Source of the DNA: Pseudarthrobacter sp. SSS035
GTDB taxonomy: Bacteria > Actinomycetota > Actinomycetes > Actinomycetales > Micrococcaceae
Direction: 5' to 3'
Length of the DNA stretch: 64,000 nt
Assembly: GCF_023273875.1 (NCBI RefSeq)
Contig: NZ_CP096882.1
Location: 372,001 to 436,000 of the forward strand
Positions 16,622 to 25,702 of this stretch are shown piece by piece. Every line of letters starts with the position of its first letter. The first letter of the stretch is position 1. Under the pieces are notes generated by a model. The model did no database searches and was not told the DNA's origin. It saw only the letters and a list, made by a program, of their open reading frames with translations. The position numbers and the translations under genes are program-made.

Positions 16622-18238
16622 TCAGTGGTCCACGGCCTTCTCCGCACCCACACCGGTCAGGGAGCGTACTTCCATCTCGGCCTGCTTGGTCGCGTCCTCG
16701 CGCTTCTTGTCCAGCACCGTACCCAGCCAGCCGAGCAGGAACGCCAGCGGGATGGACACAATGCCGGGGTTGCTCAAGGGGAAGAAGGCGAAGTTGGCCC
16801 CCGGGATCATGGAGGTCTTCAGGCCGGAAACCACCGGCGAGAAGGCAATCAGGACAATGGCCGAGCCCAGGCCGCCGTACATGCTCCAGACCGCACCCTG
16901 GGTGGTGAACCGGCGCCAGAACAGCGAGTAGATGATGGTCGGGAGGTTAGCCGACGCCGCGACTGCGAAGGCGAGCGCCACGAGGAAGGCCACATTCTGG
17001 CCGTTGGCGAAGATACCGCCCAGGATGGCCATGACCCCGATGACCACGACGGTGCGCCGCGCCACCTTAACCTCGGTGTCGGCGTCGGCCTTGCCCTTGG
17101 AGATGACGCTGGCGTAGATGTCGTGGGCAAAGGAGGCTGCGGCGGTGATGGTCAACCCGGCCACCACGGCGAGTATGGTGGCGAAGGCTACGGCGGAGAT
17201 AAATCCCAGCAGCAGCGGGCCGCCCAGGTGGAAGGCCAGCAGGGGTGCGGCGGAGTTGACGCCGCCGGGGGCTGACTTGATGGTTTCGGCGCCAACCAGT
17301 GCAGCGGCTCCATAACCCAGCACCAGGGTGAACAGGTAGAAGAGGCCGATCAGCCAGATGGACCACACCACGGACTTCCGGGCTTCCTTGGCCGTGGGCA
17401 CGGTGTAAAAGCGCATCAGGACGTGGGGCAGGGCAGCCGTTCCCAGGACCAGGGCGAGGCCCAGGGACATAAAGTCCAGCTTGGAGGTCTCGGTCTTGCC
17501 GTACTGCAGGCCGGGGTTCAGTACAGCCGGGTTGCCGGCGGTATCAACCGCCGCACCAAGAAGGCTGGAGACGTTGAAGCCGTAGATGGCCAGGACCCAG
17601 AAGGTCATGACTGCCGCGCCCGCAATCAGCAGGATCGCCTTGATGATCTGGACCCAGGTGGTGCCCTTCATCCCGCCGATCAGGACGTACATGATCATCA
17701 GGGCGCCGACGACGATAATCACCAGTGCCTGTCCGCCCCAGTCGCTGATGCCCAGCAGCAGCGAAATGAGGCTGCCGGCTCCGGCCATCTGCGCGAGCAG
17801 GTAGAAGAAGCAGACGGCGAGGGTGGAGATGGCCGCCGCGATGCGGACCGGCCGCTGCTTGAGCCGGAAGGAAAGGACATCGGCCATGGTGAACTTTCCG
17901 GTGTTCCGGAGGAGTTCGGCCACAAGCAGGAGCGCCACCAGCCAGGCCACCAGGAACCCGATGGAGTACATAAAGCCGTCATAGCCGTTGATGGCGATGG
18001 CGCCGGTGATCCCCAGGAAGGATGCGGCCGACAGGTAATCCCCGGCAATGGCCGTTCCGTTCTGGGAACCGGTGAACGAGCGGCCGGCAGCGTAGTAGTC
18101 CGCCGCGGTTTTGTTGTTCCGGCTGGCCCGCAGCACAATCACCATGGTGACGGCGACGAACAGCCCGAAGATGCCCATGTTGAGCAGCGTGGTTTCTTTC
18201 AGGTCGGCAACGTCTACGGCCGTGGCAATCCCGATCAT
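16622..18238 (-). CDS. actP: cation/acetate symporter, sodium:solute symporter family
   Basis: This 538-residue SLC5-type symporter has 13 or so membrane segments. The family core SGSQNGTAIAGDYLSAASFLG is represented here by FTGSQNGTAIAGDYLSAASF (about 51-70), and GGMKGTTWVQIIKAILL and LPHVLMRFYTVPTAKEAR are ActP/MctC hallmarks. It takes up acetate and related monocarboxylates with sodium or protons. It overlaps the DUF485 gene by 4 bp, the usual actP-yjcH partnership. The adjacent LytS/LytTR genes suggest substrate-induced control. Confidence 0.9.
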   Translation of the reverse strand: MIGIATAVDVADLKETTLLNMGIFGLFVAVTMVIVLRASRNNKTAADYYAAGRSFTGSQNGTAIAGDYLSAASFLGITGAIAINGYDGFMYSIGFLVAWLVALLLVAELLRNTGKFTMADVLSFRLKQRPVRIAAAISTLAVCFFYLLAQMAGAGSLISLLLGISDWGGQALVIIVVGALMIMYVLIGGMKGTTWVQIIKAILLIAGAAVMTFWVLAIYGFNVSSLLGAAVDTAGNPAVLNPGLQYGKTETSKLDFMSLGLALVLGTAALPHVLMRFYTVPTAKEARKSVVWSIWLIGLFYLFTLVLGYGAAALVGAETIKSAPGGVNSAAPLLAFHLGGPLLLGFISAVAFATILAVVAGLTITAAASFAHDIYASVISKGKADADTEVKVARRTVVVIGVMAILGGIFANGQNVAFLVALAFAVAASANLPTIIYSLFWRRFTTQGAVWSMYGGLGSAIVLIAFSPVVSGLKTSMIPGANFAFFPLSNPGIVSIPLAFLLGWLGTVLDKKREDATKQAEMEVRSLTGVGAEKAVDH

Positions 18239-18615
18239 TTGGTCACTCCGCTCAGGATGTTGCCGTCCTTATCAAACTCATGGCCTTCGATTTCGTTGCG
18301 GATCTCCGCCGCGATGGGGTCCAGCTTCCGGTTGGAGTAGCTGACGTACCAGCCGGTGATGGCGAACGTGGAGACGAACTGCAGCAGGCCCAGGATCAGG
18401 CCGACGTTGATGTTGCCCCACACTTTGGTGGACATAAACTCGACGGCGTAGTCAGCCAGCAGGACATACGCGAAGTACCACAGCAGGAATGCCACGGCCA
18501 TAGGGAACACAAAGCTGCGGTGACGTTTGCGCAGTTCCTGGAACCGCTCTGTCGACTGGACCTGTTCGAAGTCCACGGACGCCGCTGCGTCCGGAGTGTG
18601 GGCATCGTTACCCAT
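18235..18615 (-). CDS. DUF485 small membrane protein (YjcH-like)
   Basis: The protein has 126 residues with two membrane helices (MAVAFLLWYFAYVLLADYA and INVGLILGLLQFVSTFAITGWYV). The segment FQELRKRHRSFVFP before the first helix is the DUF485 signature. Proteins of this type are cotranscribed with acetate symporters and may form a complex with them, but no biochemical role is established. The 4-bp overlap with the symporter supports coupling. Confidence 0.88.
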   Translation of the reverse strand: MGNDAHTPDAAASVDFEQVQSTERFQELRKRHRSFVFPMAVAFLLWYFAYVLLADYAVEFMSTKVWGNINVGLILGLLQFVSTFAITGWYVSYSNRKLDPIAAEIRNEIEGHEFDKDGNILSGVTK

Positions 18616-18793
18616 CGTTCCTCCTCATTGAGACTTGCTTGGTTCACACGGGCCAGCCTGCAGGCAGGATGCGGACAATGTGACTGCAATCACTCTGCGG
18701 TGCGGCAGGCTTGCATTCCAGAGCCATGGCCGGAACGGTCGCTCAACGGTTACGATGCTGCGACTAACGGCACCCGGCGTTACGCTGGGCACC

Positions 18794-19984
18794 ATGCCGG
18801 ACTCCCCGCTCCTGACTGCCGCCGCCGTTGCGGTAATCACCCTGGCAATCGCCGTCGTCGTCGGCGTTGGCATCAAGCTGCTCCGGTCCTTCCGTGAGCT
18901 GGGCACCGACGCCGAGCGCGCCACGTACAACACCCTCCACGCTGCATCGAGTGCCGGGCAGCATCTGCGTACGGGCCTCAATCCGGCGGGCGCCGCCAAG
19001 GCGAGCCGGCAGCTCAGGAACTTGCTGGGCTGTGATGCGCTGGCCATCACCGATACGGCCGGCGTGCTGGCCTGGGACGGTGCCGCCGAGGAACTGAAGC
19101 CCCGGTTGATGGAACTGGCTGCGGACGTCCTGATCGGCGGGCGGACGGCGGTGCTCCAGGCGCGGGACCTGGGGACGGGCCATGCCTCCGGAAGCTTCGC
19201 CGCCGTCATCGCGCCGGTCCGTGCGGGCTCACGGGTGGTGGGCGTTGTGGCGGCGTTTGCCCCGGCGGCGGGCGCAGGCCTGGTCCGTGCCACCAGCGAA
19301 GTGGCGGACTGGGTGGCCGTCCAGGTGGAGCTGGCTGAGCTGGACGCATCCCGGACGCTGCTGATGGAAGCCGAAGTGCGGGCGCTGCGTGCCCAGATCA
19401 GTCCGCATTTCATCTACAACTCGCTGAACGCGATCGCGTCGTTCATCAACACGGATCCGGAGCGGGCGCGCGAGCTGGTGGTGGAGTTCGCTGATTTTAC
19501 GAGGTACTCGTTCCGGCGCCACGGTGACTTCACCACGCTGGCGGAGGAACTGCGCTGCATCGACCGGTACCTGCTGCTGGAGCGCGCCCGTTTCGGTGAC
19601 CGCGTCCAGGTCAGCCTGCGGATCGCGCCGGAAGTCCTGAGCACCGTCATCCCGTTCCTGAGCCTGCAGCCGCTGGTGGAGAACGCCGTCAGGCATGGCC
19701 TGGAGGCCAAGGAAGGGGCGGGCCACATCACCATCACGGCCAATGATTCGGGCGCCTATGCGGAAGTGACAATAGAGGACGACGGCGTGGGGATGGACCC
19801 TGCCGAGCTCCAGTCGATGCTGGCCGGGCACCACGACGGCGACCACGTGGGGCTGCGCAACGTGGACGCCCGGCTCCGGCAGGTTTACGGGGACCAGCAC
19901 GGCCTGGTGATCGAGACGGCCCCGGGCGAGGGAACGCTGATCACCATGCGCGTGCCCAAGTCCCAGCCCGGCCACGACGCCTGA
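18794..19984 (+). CDS. LytS/YehU-type sensor histidine kinase
   Basis: The kinase has 396 residues from the ATG at 18794. There is one N-terminal membrane helix (about 6-30), a GAF-like region (NLLGCDALAITDTAGVLAWDG), then the His_kinase domain with RAQISPHFIYNSLNAIASFI, where His of PHFIYN is the phospho-acceptor. An HATPase domain follows with LEAKEGAGHITI, EDDGVGMDP and VGLRNVDARLRQVYG. It is followed 47 bp later by a LytTR response regulator. Related systems (BtsS/YpdA) sense pyruvate, so a carboxylate signal is a reasonable inference. Confidence 0.9.
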   Translation: MPDSPLLTAAAVAVITLAIAVVVGVGIKLLRSFRELGTDAERATYNTLHAASSAGQHLRTGLNPAGAAKASRQLRNLLGCDALAITDTAGVLAWDGAAEELKPRLMELAADVLIGGRTAVLQARDLGTGHASGSFAAVIAPVRAGSRVVGVVAAFAPAAGAGLVRATSEVADWVAVQVELAELDASRTLLMEAEVRALRAQISPHFIYNSLNAIASFINTDPERARELVVEFADFTRYSFRRHGDFTTLAEELRCIDRYLLLERARFGDRVQVSLRIAPEVLSTVIPFLSLQPLVENAVRHGLEAKEGAGHITITANDSGAYAEVTIEDDGVGMDPAELQSMLAGHHDGDHVGLRNVDARLRQVYGDQHGLVIETAPGEGTLITMRVPKSQPGHDA

Positions 19985-20031
19985 ACCCCGGCGGTCTGAT
20001 CCCCGCCGCCTCCGGCGGCTAATGTAGGACC

Positions 20032-20754
20032 ATGATTAATGTCCTCGTCGCCGACGACGAGTTACCCGCCGTGGAGGAGTTGGCCTATCTCCTGGGAAAG
20101 GATGACCGGATCGGGGTCATCCACCGGGCCATTTCGGGCACAGAAGCGTTGCGGGCCCTGAACACCGCAACGGTTGACGTCGTCTTCCTGGATATTCACA
20201 TGCCCGCCGTGTCCGGCCTTGATGTTGCCCGCGCCATCGCGCGCAGCAGCAAACCGCCGGTGGTGGTGTTTGTCACCGCGGACGAGGACTGCGCCCTGGA
20301 GGCGTTCGAGCTTGCCGCCGTGGACTACCTCCTTAAGCCCGTCCGGGCCGAGCGGCTGTCCCGGACGGTGGGACGGATCAGCGAGCTGCTGCGCGACGGC
20401 GGCGGCACCGCCCCCGAGATGATCACCGTTGACCAGGGCGGCACCACCAGGATGATCAGGCGCGACGACGTCACATACGTCCAGGCGCAGGGCGACTACG
20501 CCCGGCTGCACACCGCGGATGCCAGCTATCTCATCCGGGTTCCGCTGGCAGACCTGGAGCAGCAGTGGGCCGAGGCCGGGTTTATCCGGACGCACCGGTC
20601 CTACCTCGTGGCGCTGAAGCATGTGCAGTCCATGAAGCTGACGGCGGACAAACCCAGCGTCTCGGTGGCCGGTGCCGGCCTGCCCATCAGCCGCCGCCAC
20701 CTTCCCACGGTCAGGGAAAAACTGGAAGCCACCCGGATCCGGCCGCAGGCATGA
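20032..20754 (+). CDS. LytTR-family response regulator
   Basis: The regulator has 240 residues. The receiver domain has acidic residues VADDE at 6-10, the phospho-acceptor Asp54 in VVFLDIHMP, and a Lys in LLKPVRAERL. The C-terminal LytTR DNA-binding domain (about 137-236) shows RDDVTYVQAQGDYARLHT and FIRTHRSYLVALKHV. It pairs with the kinase upstream. The stop overlaps the next start (ATGA), so the receiver and the small membrane protein gene are translationally coupled, tying the regulator to the downstream symporter. Confidence 0.92.
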   Translation: MINVLVADDELPAVEELAYLLGKDDRIGVIHRAISGTEALRALNTATVDVVFLDIHMPAVSGLDVARAIARSSKPPVVVFVTADEDCALEAFELAAVDYLLKPVRAERLSRTVGRISELLRDGGGTAPEMITVDQGGTTRMIRRDDVTYVQAQGDYARLHTADASYLIRVPLADLEQQWAEAGFIRTHRSYLVALKHVQSMKLTADKPSVSVAGAGLPISRRHLPTVREKLEATRIRPQA

Positions 20755-21101
20755 CCCGGGTCCGTGTCACCGCTCCGCGCTCGGCACCCCGGCCGGCCCG
20801 GGAGTCGCGCGAGGCGGCGGAGGAATCCGAGGTGGGGCAGGTCTTCGTCCGCTCCCTGATCCGTTCCCAGCTGCGGCTGGCCCTGGTGGTGGCCATCGGC
20901 TTTATGCTGATCCTGTCTGCGTTCCCGTTGCTGCTGGCAGCCCTACCGGGACTCGCCGAGACCCCGATCGCGGGGATCCCGTTCGACTGGATCCTGCTCG
21001 GTGCAGGCATCTATCCCGTCATCGGCCTCAGCGCTTGGCTGTACATCCGGACCGCCACACGGAACGAGGCCCGCTACCGGGACCTGGCCGGGGACGAGTG
21101 A
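20751..21101 (+). CDS. small two-helix membrane protein of a symporter operon
   Basis: The protein has 116 residues from the ATG at 20751, inside the ATGA overlap with the response regulator. A charged N-terminus is followed by RSQLRLALVVAIGFMLILSA and a second helix around FDWILLGAGIYPVIGLSAWL, ending RTATRNEARYRDLAGDE. The layout and position just upstream (7 bp) of a symporter match DUF485-type partners, although I cannot read a clear DUF485 signature. It is probably an accessory subunit of the following transporter. Confidence 0.75.
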   Translation: MTRVRVTAPRSAPRPARESREAAEESEVGQVFVRSLIRSQLRLALVVAIGFMLILSAFPLLLAALPGLAETPIAGIPFDWILLGAGIYPVIGLSAWLYIRTATRNEARYRDLAGDE

Positions 21102-21108
21102 CCACCTC

Positions 21109-22575
21109 ATGAATCCCGCAGTTGGTGTGGTGGCGCTTGTTGTTGTTTCGCTGGCAACGGCCGCCATCGGGTTCTACGGTCTGCGGATTTCCCGGACCAC
21201 CGGCGATTTCTATGTGGCTTCCCGGACCGTCAGGCCATGGTGGAACGCCTCTGCCATCGGCGGGGAGTACCTCTCGGCGGCGAGTTTCCTGGGCGTGGCC
21301 GGGCTGATCCTGCTGTCCGGTACCGACGCCCTGTGGTTTCCCGTGGGCTACACCGCCGGCTACCTGATGCTGCTGCTCTTTGTTGCCGCACCGCTGCGCC
21401 GCTCCGGCGCCTACACGATCCCGGACTTCACCGAGGCGAGGCTGGATTCACGCGCAGTCCGCCGTGTGACCAGCGTGGTGGTGGTTGTGGTGGGCTGGCT
21501 GTACATTGTGCCTCAGCTCCACGGCGCGGCCTTGACCATCCGGATCACCACCGGGCTGCCGGCCTGGGTAGGCTCCGTGGCCGTGGTGGTTGTGGTGTGC
21601 CTGACCGTTGTTGCCGGAGGCATGCGCTCCATTACGTTTGTGCAGGCGTTCCAGTTCTGGCTGAAGCTCACCGCCCTTGCCGTGCCCGTCCTGTTCATCG
21701 TGTTCACGCTTGCCGGTGACGGGAGCGCCGCCGTGGCCCCCGCCGTCGTGAATCCCACCGGGCTGGCCCCCGCCGGGCCGTACCAGAACATCTCGCTGCT
21801 GGTGGCGCTGCTGTTCGGCACGCTGGGACTCCCCCACGTCCTGGTCCGCTTCTACACGAATCCGGACGGACACTCGGCACGGCGGACCACGCTGATCGTG
21901 CTCGGGCTGCTCTCCGTTTTTTACCTGTTTCCCACCGCCTACGGGCTGGTGGGGCGGATGTTCGCGCCCGAACTCGCCCGGTCAGGGCAGGCGGACGCGG
22001 TGGTTCTCCTGCTGCCGGGGCAGCTGATCGGTGGAACCGCGGGCGACCTGCTCTCAGCGTTGGTGGTGGCCGGGGCCTTCGCCGCGTTCCTGTCCACCAC
22101 CTCCGGCTTGGTGGTCTCGCTGGCTGGCGTGATCAGCCAGGACGTCCTGGGCGGCAGCGTGCGGGGATTCCGGCTCGCCGCCGTCGTCTCCGCAGTGGTC
22201 CCGCTGGGATTTGCCGTGATGACTGATTCCCTGGCTCTGGCCGGCAGTGTGGGCCTGGTGTTCGCGTTTACCGCCTCCACTGTGTGCCCGGTGCTCCTGC
22301 TGGGCATCTGGTGGCGGGGACTCACCGATGCCGGCGCCATTGCCGGAATGGTGACCGGCGGCGTCCTCTGCGGCGGCGCCATGGTGTGGGGAACGGTCTT
22401 GGGCGCTTCCGGCACGCCCTTCTGGCTGGCCCAGCCGGCGGCGTGGACGGTTCCCGCCGCCTTCGCCGTGATGGTGCTTGTCTCCCGGGGGACAAAACAC
22501 CGGATTCCGCGGACCATGAGCCGCGTCATGACCCGGCTGCACACTCCCGAACGGCCGTTGGTGACCGAACGCTGA
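21109..22575 (+). CDS. second monocarboxylate/cation symporter, SSS family
   Basis: The transporter has 488 residues from the ATG at 21109. It shares WWNASAIGGEYLSAASFLGVAG, GGMRSITFVQAFQFWLK and LPHVLVRFYTNPDGHSAR with the ActP-like protein at 16622 but is shorter and clearly diverged, so it is a paralogue rather than a recent duplicate. About 13 membrane segments are expected. It is the last gene of the LytS-LytTR-small protein-symporter unit. The substrate is probably a short carboxylate such as acetate, pyruvate or propionate. Confidence 0.88.
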   Translation: MNPAVGVVALVVVSLATAAIGFYGLRISRTTGDFYVASRTVRPWWNASAIGGEYLSAASFLGVAGLILLSGTDALWFPVGYTAGYLMLLLFVAAPLRRSGAYTIPDFTEARLDSRAVRRVTSVVVVVVGWLYIVPQLHGAALTIRITTGLPAWVGSVAVVVVVCLTVVAGGMRSITFVQAFQFWLKLTALAVPVLFIVFTLAGDGSAAVAPAVVNPTGLAPAGPYQNISLLVALLFGTLGLPHVLVRFYTNPDGHSARRTTLIVLGLLSVFYLFPTAYGLVGRMFAPELARSGQADAVVLLLPGQLIGGTAGDLLSALVVAGAFAAFLSTTSGLVVSLAGVISQDVLGGSVRGFRLAAVVSAVVPLGFAVMTDSLALAGSVGLVFAFTASTVCPVLLLGIWWRGLTDAGAIAGMVTGGVLCGGAMVWGTVLGASGTPFWLAQPAAWTVPAAFAVMVLVSRGTKHRIPRTMSRVMTRLHTPERPLVTER

Positions 22576-22599
22576 GTCCCGTGACCAGCTAACGGGCAG

Positions 22600-23184
22600 T
22601 CAGTCGATGGCCGCCATGAGTTCAACCACGCGGTCCAGGAAGGCATCAACCTGGGTCTCTTCGTAACCGTCCTTGCCCACGGCGGGACGGAAGACCACCC
22701 GGCGGACGTTGTCCACGCTGAGCGGCTTGTCCTCTTCGAGGTAGCCGATCAGGTCGTAGCAAAGATTGTCCACGTCCAGGATGTTGTAACTGCGGGCCTT
22801 CTTTTTTGACGGGCGCCGGAAGCGCTCACCGTCAGGCCGGTGGAGGCGGCCCCGGAGGATCCCGGAGAGGCTGCCGATCTCCCGCAGCCAGGCATCCTCG
22901 CCCTTGGCGGCGATCAGTTCGTCCCGTTCGCGGCGGGCGAAGGCGTCTTCGAGCCGGTCCAGCGCTGCGTCGACGACGGCGGCAGCGTAGCCTCCCTTGA
23001 CCGGGTCAAAGGAGACGCTCCGGACATCGGCGCTGGTGACGGCGTGGATGGCGGCCTTCGGCGTCTCGAGTGCCACCCTGGCCCGCTGGAGGAACTGGTC
23101 CACCTGTTTGGCGTTGTACCCGAATTCGTTGCCCCGCACGCGCTCAAACGACGCGGGGATTTTCCGTTGAAAGTCCAATGCCAC
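22600..23184 (-). CDS. DivIVA-domain protein with two DivIVA motifs
   Basis: The protein has 194 residues. The N-terminal FERVRGNEFGYNAKQVDQFLQRAR (quoted here in parts: GYNAKQVDQFL, about 22-32) is the DivIVA membrane-binding motif, and a second version occurs near the C-terminus (GYEETQVDAFLDRVVELM). There is no long coiled coil as in Wag31, so it is a small accessory DivIVA protein. It lies 92 bp downstream of cdsA in the same direction, hinting at a link between phospholipid synthesis and polar growth. The role is inferred from the domain only. Confidence 0.82.
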   Translation of the reverse strand: MALDFQRKIPASFERVRGNEFGYNAKQVDQFLQRARVALETPKAAIHAVTSADVRSVSFDPVKGGYAAAVVDAALDRLEDAFARRERDELIAAKGEDAWLREIGSLSGILRGRLHRPDGERFRRPSKKKARSYNILDVDNLCYDLIGYLEEDKPLSVDNVRRVVFRPAVGKDGYEETQVDAFLDRVVELMAAID

Positions 23185-23276
23185 TGTTGTTCCTTTGTTG
23201 CTTCAGCTGGGTCAGGTTACGCACCAGTCTATTGGCACTGCCGGCGGTCCGGCGGAGATGGTCCGAGAGGGTCGCG

Positions 23277-24200
23277 TCAGACGCCCGCAACCAGGGCGAA
23301 CAGCACAAATGCAACGGGACAAGCGAAGACGATGGAGTCCAGGCGGTCCATGACGCCCCCATGTCCGGGCAGGATGCTGCTCATGTCCTTGACCCCGAGT
23401 TCACGCTTGACCATCGACTCGGCCAGGTCTCCTGCGGTGGACGCTGCAACGACGCCCACGGCGAGGATCACACCCACCCACCAGGGTTTGCCCAGCAGGA
23501 AAATGCTGGCAAGGACGCCGATCAGCATGGCCCCGGCAATGGAGCCGGCGAAGCCTTCCCATGATTTCTTGGGGCTGATCTTCGGGGCCATGGGGTGTTT
23601 GCCCAGCGATGCGCCCACGAGGTAGCCGAACGTGTCGTTCGAGACCACCAGCAGCAGCATCACGGCCACCTGCCAGGCCCCGGGCGGCACGGTTCCGCCA
23701 GGCCAGAGACCCACCGGGGTGGCGACGCCGACGGCGTGCAGCGGCAACGTGGCGAAACTGATGAAGAACGGGACCCAGCCCAGCGTGAACACGCCGGCAA
23801 AGATGCTGTTCGCTGATCCGGCGGGGTTCTCCACGGAACGCCAGAGGAGGACTGCCACGCAGCTCAGGAGCATGGCGAAAAGCAGGCTCTCAAGACCGCC
23901 GAGATAGGCGGCGAATGGCATGGCGACTGTACCCACCATGACCGGGACGATGGGCATCCTGGTCCCGTTCGCCTCCAGGGCACGGAAGATCTCCCAGACT
24001 CCGAAGACCGCGAACCCGGTGGTGACAGCCACGAATCCGAGCGGGAGGAAAACCAGGCCGCCCAGCACGCCGATCAGCATGGCCAGGCCCACCACAATGG
24101 CTGCCGGCAGATTCCGGCCGGCCTTGGGCGTCGGATTGCTCCGCAACTGTTTCCCCCTGGTGCGCGCCCTTTGGGTGGGGGCCTGCTCTGCCTGGCTCAT
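23277..24200 (-). CDS. cdsA: phosphatidate cytidylyltransferase
   Basis: This 307-residue integral membrane enzyme has about eight hydrophobic segments. The CDS signature is present near the C-terminus: SMVKRELGVKD followed by SSILPGHGGVMDRLDS. It makes CDP-diacylglycerol, the precursor of phosphatidylglycerol, cardiolipin and phosphatidylinositol. A basic 30-residue N-terminal tail precedes the first helix. Its start overlaps the frr stop (TGATG). The CDP-alcohol phosphatidyltransferase at 32390 uses its product. Confidence 0.93.
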   Translation of the reverse strand: MSQAEQAPTQRARTRGKQLRSNPTPKAGRNLPAAIVVGLAMLIGVLGGLVFLPLGFVAVTTGFAVFGVWEIFRALEANGTRMPIVPVMVGTVAMPFAAYLGGLESLLFAMLLSCVAVLLWRSVENPAGSANSIFAGVFTLGWVPFFISFATLPLHAVGVATPVGLWPGGTVPPGAWQVAVMLLLVVSNDTFGYLVGASLGKHPMAPKISPKKSWEGFAGSIAGAMLIGVLASIFLLGKPWWVGVILAVGVVAASTAGDLAESMVKRELGVKDMSSILPGHGGVMDRLDSIVFACPVAFVLFALVAGV

Positions 24201-24757
24201 CAGACTTCGAGCAGCTCTGCTTCCTTGCGCTTGAGCAGCTCGTCGATGCCGTCCACGTGCGATTTGGTCAGGCCATCCAGTTCCTTTTCGGCGCGGCTGC
24301 CTTCGTCCTCGCCGGCTTCGCCGTCTTTGACGAGCTTGTCCAGCGTTTCCTTGGCCTTGCGCCGGATGTTGCGGATGGAGATCTTCGCGTCCTCGCCCTT
24401 GGTCTTGACGATCTTGACGTATTCCTTGCGGCGTTCCTGGGTCAGGTCCGGGATGGTGATCCTGATGACGTTGCCGTCGTTGGAGGGGTTGGCGCCCACC
24501 TCGGAATCACTCAGGGCCCGCTCGATGTCGCGCAGTGCTGTCTTATCGAACGGCGTGATGAGGATAGTGCGCGCGTCCGGAATGGCGAAGGAGGCAAGCT
24601 GCTGCAGCGGGGTGGGCGAACCGTAGTAGTCCACCAGGACCTTGTTGTAAAGGCCCGGGTTTGCCCGTCCTGTGCGGATCGAGGCGAAGTCTTCCTTGGC
24701 TACCTCTACCGCCTTGTCCATCTTCTCTTCGGCTTCGAGCAAGGTTTCTTCGATCAC
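24200..24757 (-). CDS. frr: ribosome recycling factor
   Basis: This 185-residue protein is the standard RRF length. Conserved blocks include SIRTGRANPGLYNKVLVDYYG (quoted in part: RTGRANPGLYNKV, about 28-40), YGSPTPLQQLAS and RITIPDLTQERRKEYVK. With EF-G it splits post-termination ribosomes. It sits between pyrH (125-bp spacer) and cdsA (1-bp overlap), the canonical actinobacterial order. Confidence 0.97.
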   Translation of the reverse strand: MIEETLLEAEEKMDKAVEVAKEDFASIRTGRANPGLYNKVLVDYYGSPTPLQQLASFAIPDARTILITPFDKTALRDIERALSDSEVGANPSNDGNVIRITIPDLTQERRKEYVKIVKTKGEDAKISIRNIRRKAKETLDKLVKDGEAGEDEGSRAEKELDGLTKSHVDGIDELLKRKEAELLEV

Positions 24758-24825
24758 TGTCTCTCCTCAGAAATCAGTGCAGTCCGGGTACCGGGTCCCT
24801 GCACAATCTTGGTTCATGGTTCCTG

Positions 24826-24859
24826 GTTCCATTGTTGCCCGGTTGCGGGCATGGAACCG
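24826..24859. other. intercistronic hairpin between pyrH and frr
   Basis: Arms GGTTCCAT (24826-24833) plus GCCCG (24838-24842) pair with CGGGC-ATGGAACC (24847-24859), with a 4-nt bulge and a 4-nt loop. It could be an attenuator or an mRNA processing/stability site in the operon. Confidence 0.6.
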
Positions 24860-24882
24860 TGCTCAGATCATCCTAGCTGCAG

Positions 24883-25620
24883 CTACGGGGTCACCAGGGT
24901 ACCGAGCTTTTCGCCCAGGATGGCGCGGGTGACGTTCCCTTCGCCTTCCATCCCGAAAACCACCATGGAAAGGTTGTTGTCCTTGCACATGGTCATTGCG
25001 GTCTGGTCCATGACCCTGATGTCGCGGCGCAGGGCGTCGTCGTAGCTCAGCGTGTCCAGCTTCTCGGCAGTGGGGTCCTTCTTGGGATCCGCGGTGTAGA
25101 CGGCGTCCACGCCGCTCTTGGCCATCAGGACGACGTCCGCGTGGACCTCCAGGGCGCGCTGGGCGGCCACTGTGTCCGTGGAGAAGTACGGCAGGCCGGC
25201 TCCGGCGCCGAAGATGACCACGCGGCCCTTTTCCATGTGGCGGATGGCCCGGCGGGGAATGTACGCCTCGGCGACTTGCCCCATAGTGATGGCGCTCTGG
25301 ACGCGGGTTTCAACGCCGGCCTGCTCCAGGAAGTCCTGCAGTGCCAGGCAGTTCATGACGGTGCCGAGCATGCCCATGTAGTCGGCGCGCGAGCGGTCCA
25401 TGCCGCTCTGGGACAGTTCCGCGCCGCGGAAGAAGTTGCCTCCGCCGACGACGATGGCAACTTCCACTTCGGGGACCGCTGCGGCGATCTGCTTGGCGAC
25501 GTCGCGCACGGTGTCGGGATCAACGCCCAGCTTGCCGCCGCCGAAGACCTCGCCCGACAACTTCAGGAGGACGCGGCGCCTGCTTTTCTCTGGCTGGCTT
25601 GAAGAATTGACGGCTTCCAT
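24883..25620 (-). CDS. pyrH: UMP kinase
   Basis: This 245-residue hexameric amino-acid-kinase-fold enzyme begins with RRVLLKLSGEVFGG (phosphate loop, about 15-28), followed by VGGGNFFRGAELS and DYMGMLGTVMNCLALQD. It phosphorylates UMP to UDP. The N-terminal 14 residues (Ser/Gln/Glu-rich) are an extension. It is third in the rpsB-tsf-pyrH-frr-cdsA series, after a terminator-like hairpin that follows tsf, so it probably has its own promoter in the 127-bp gap. Confidence 0.96.
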   Translation of the reverse strand: MEAVNSSSQPEKSRRRVLLKLSGEVFGGGKLGVDPDTVRDVAKQIAAAVPEVEVAIVVGGGNFFRGAELSQSGMDRSRADYMGMLGTVMNCLALQDFLEQAGVETRVQSAITMGQVAEAYIPRRAIRHMEKGRVVIFGAGAGLPYFSTDTVAAQRALEVHADVVLMAKSGVDAVYTADPKKDPTAEKLDTLSYDDALRRDIRVMDQTAMTMCKDNNLSMVVFGMEGEGNVTRAILGEKLGTLVTP

Positions 25621-25702
25621 GGGTGCCTTCCCGTTGGTGAACTCTGAAAAAGGTTATCGTGCCGGGTGGCCAAAGGTCTCATCGGACGTTTAGCCGGTGC
25701 AT

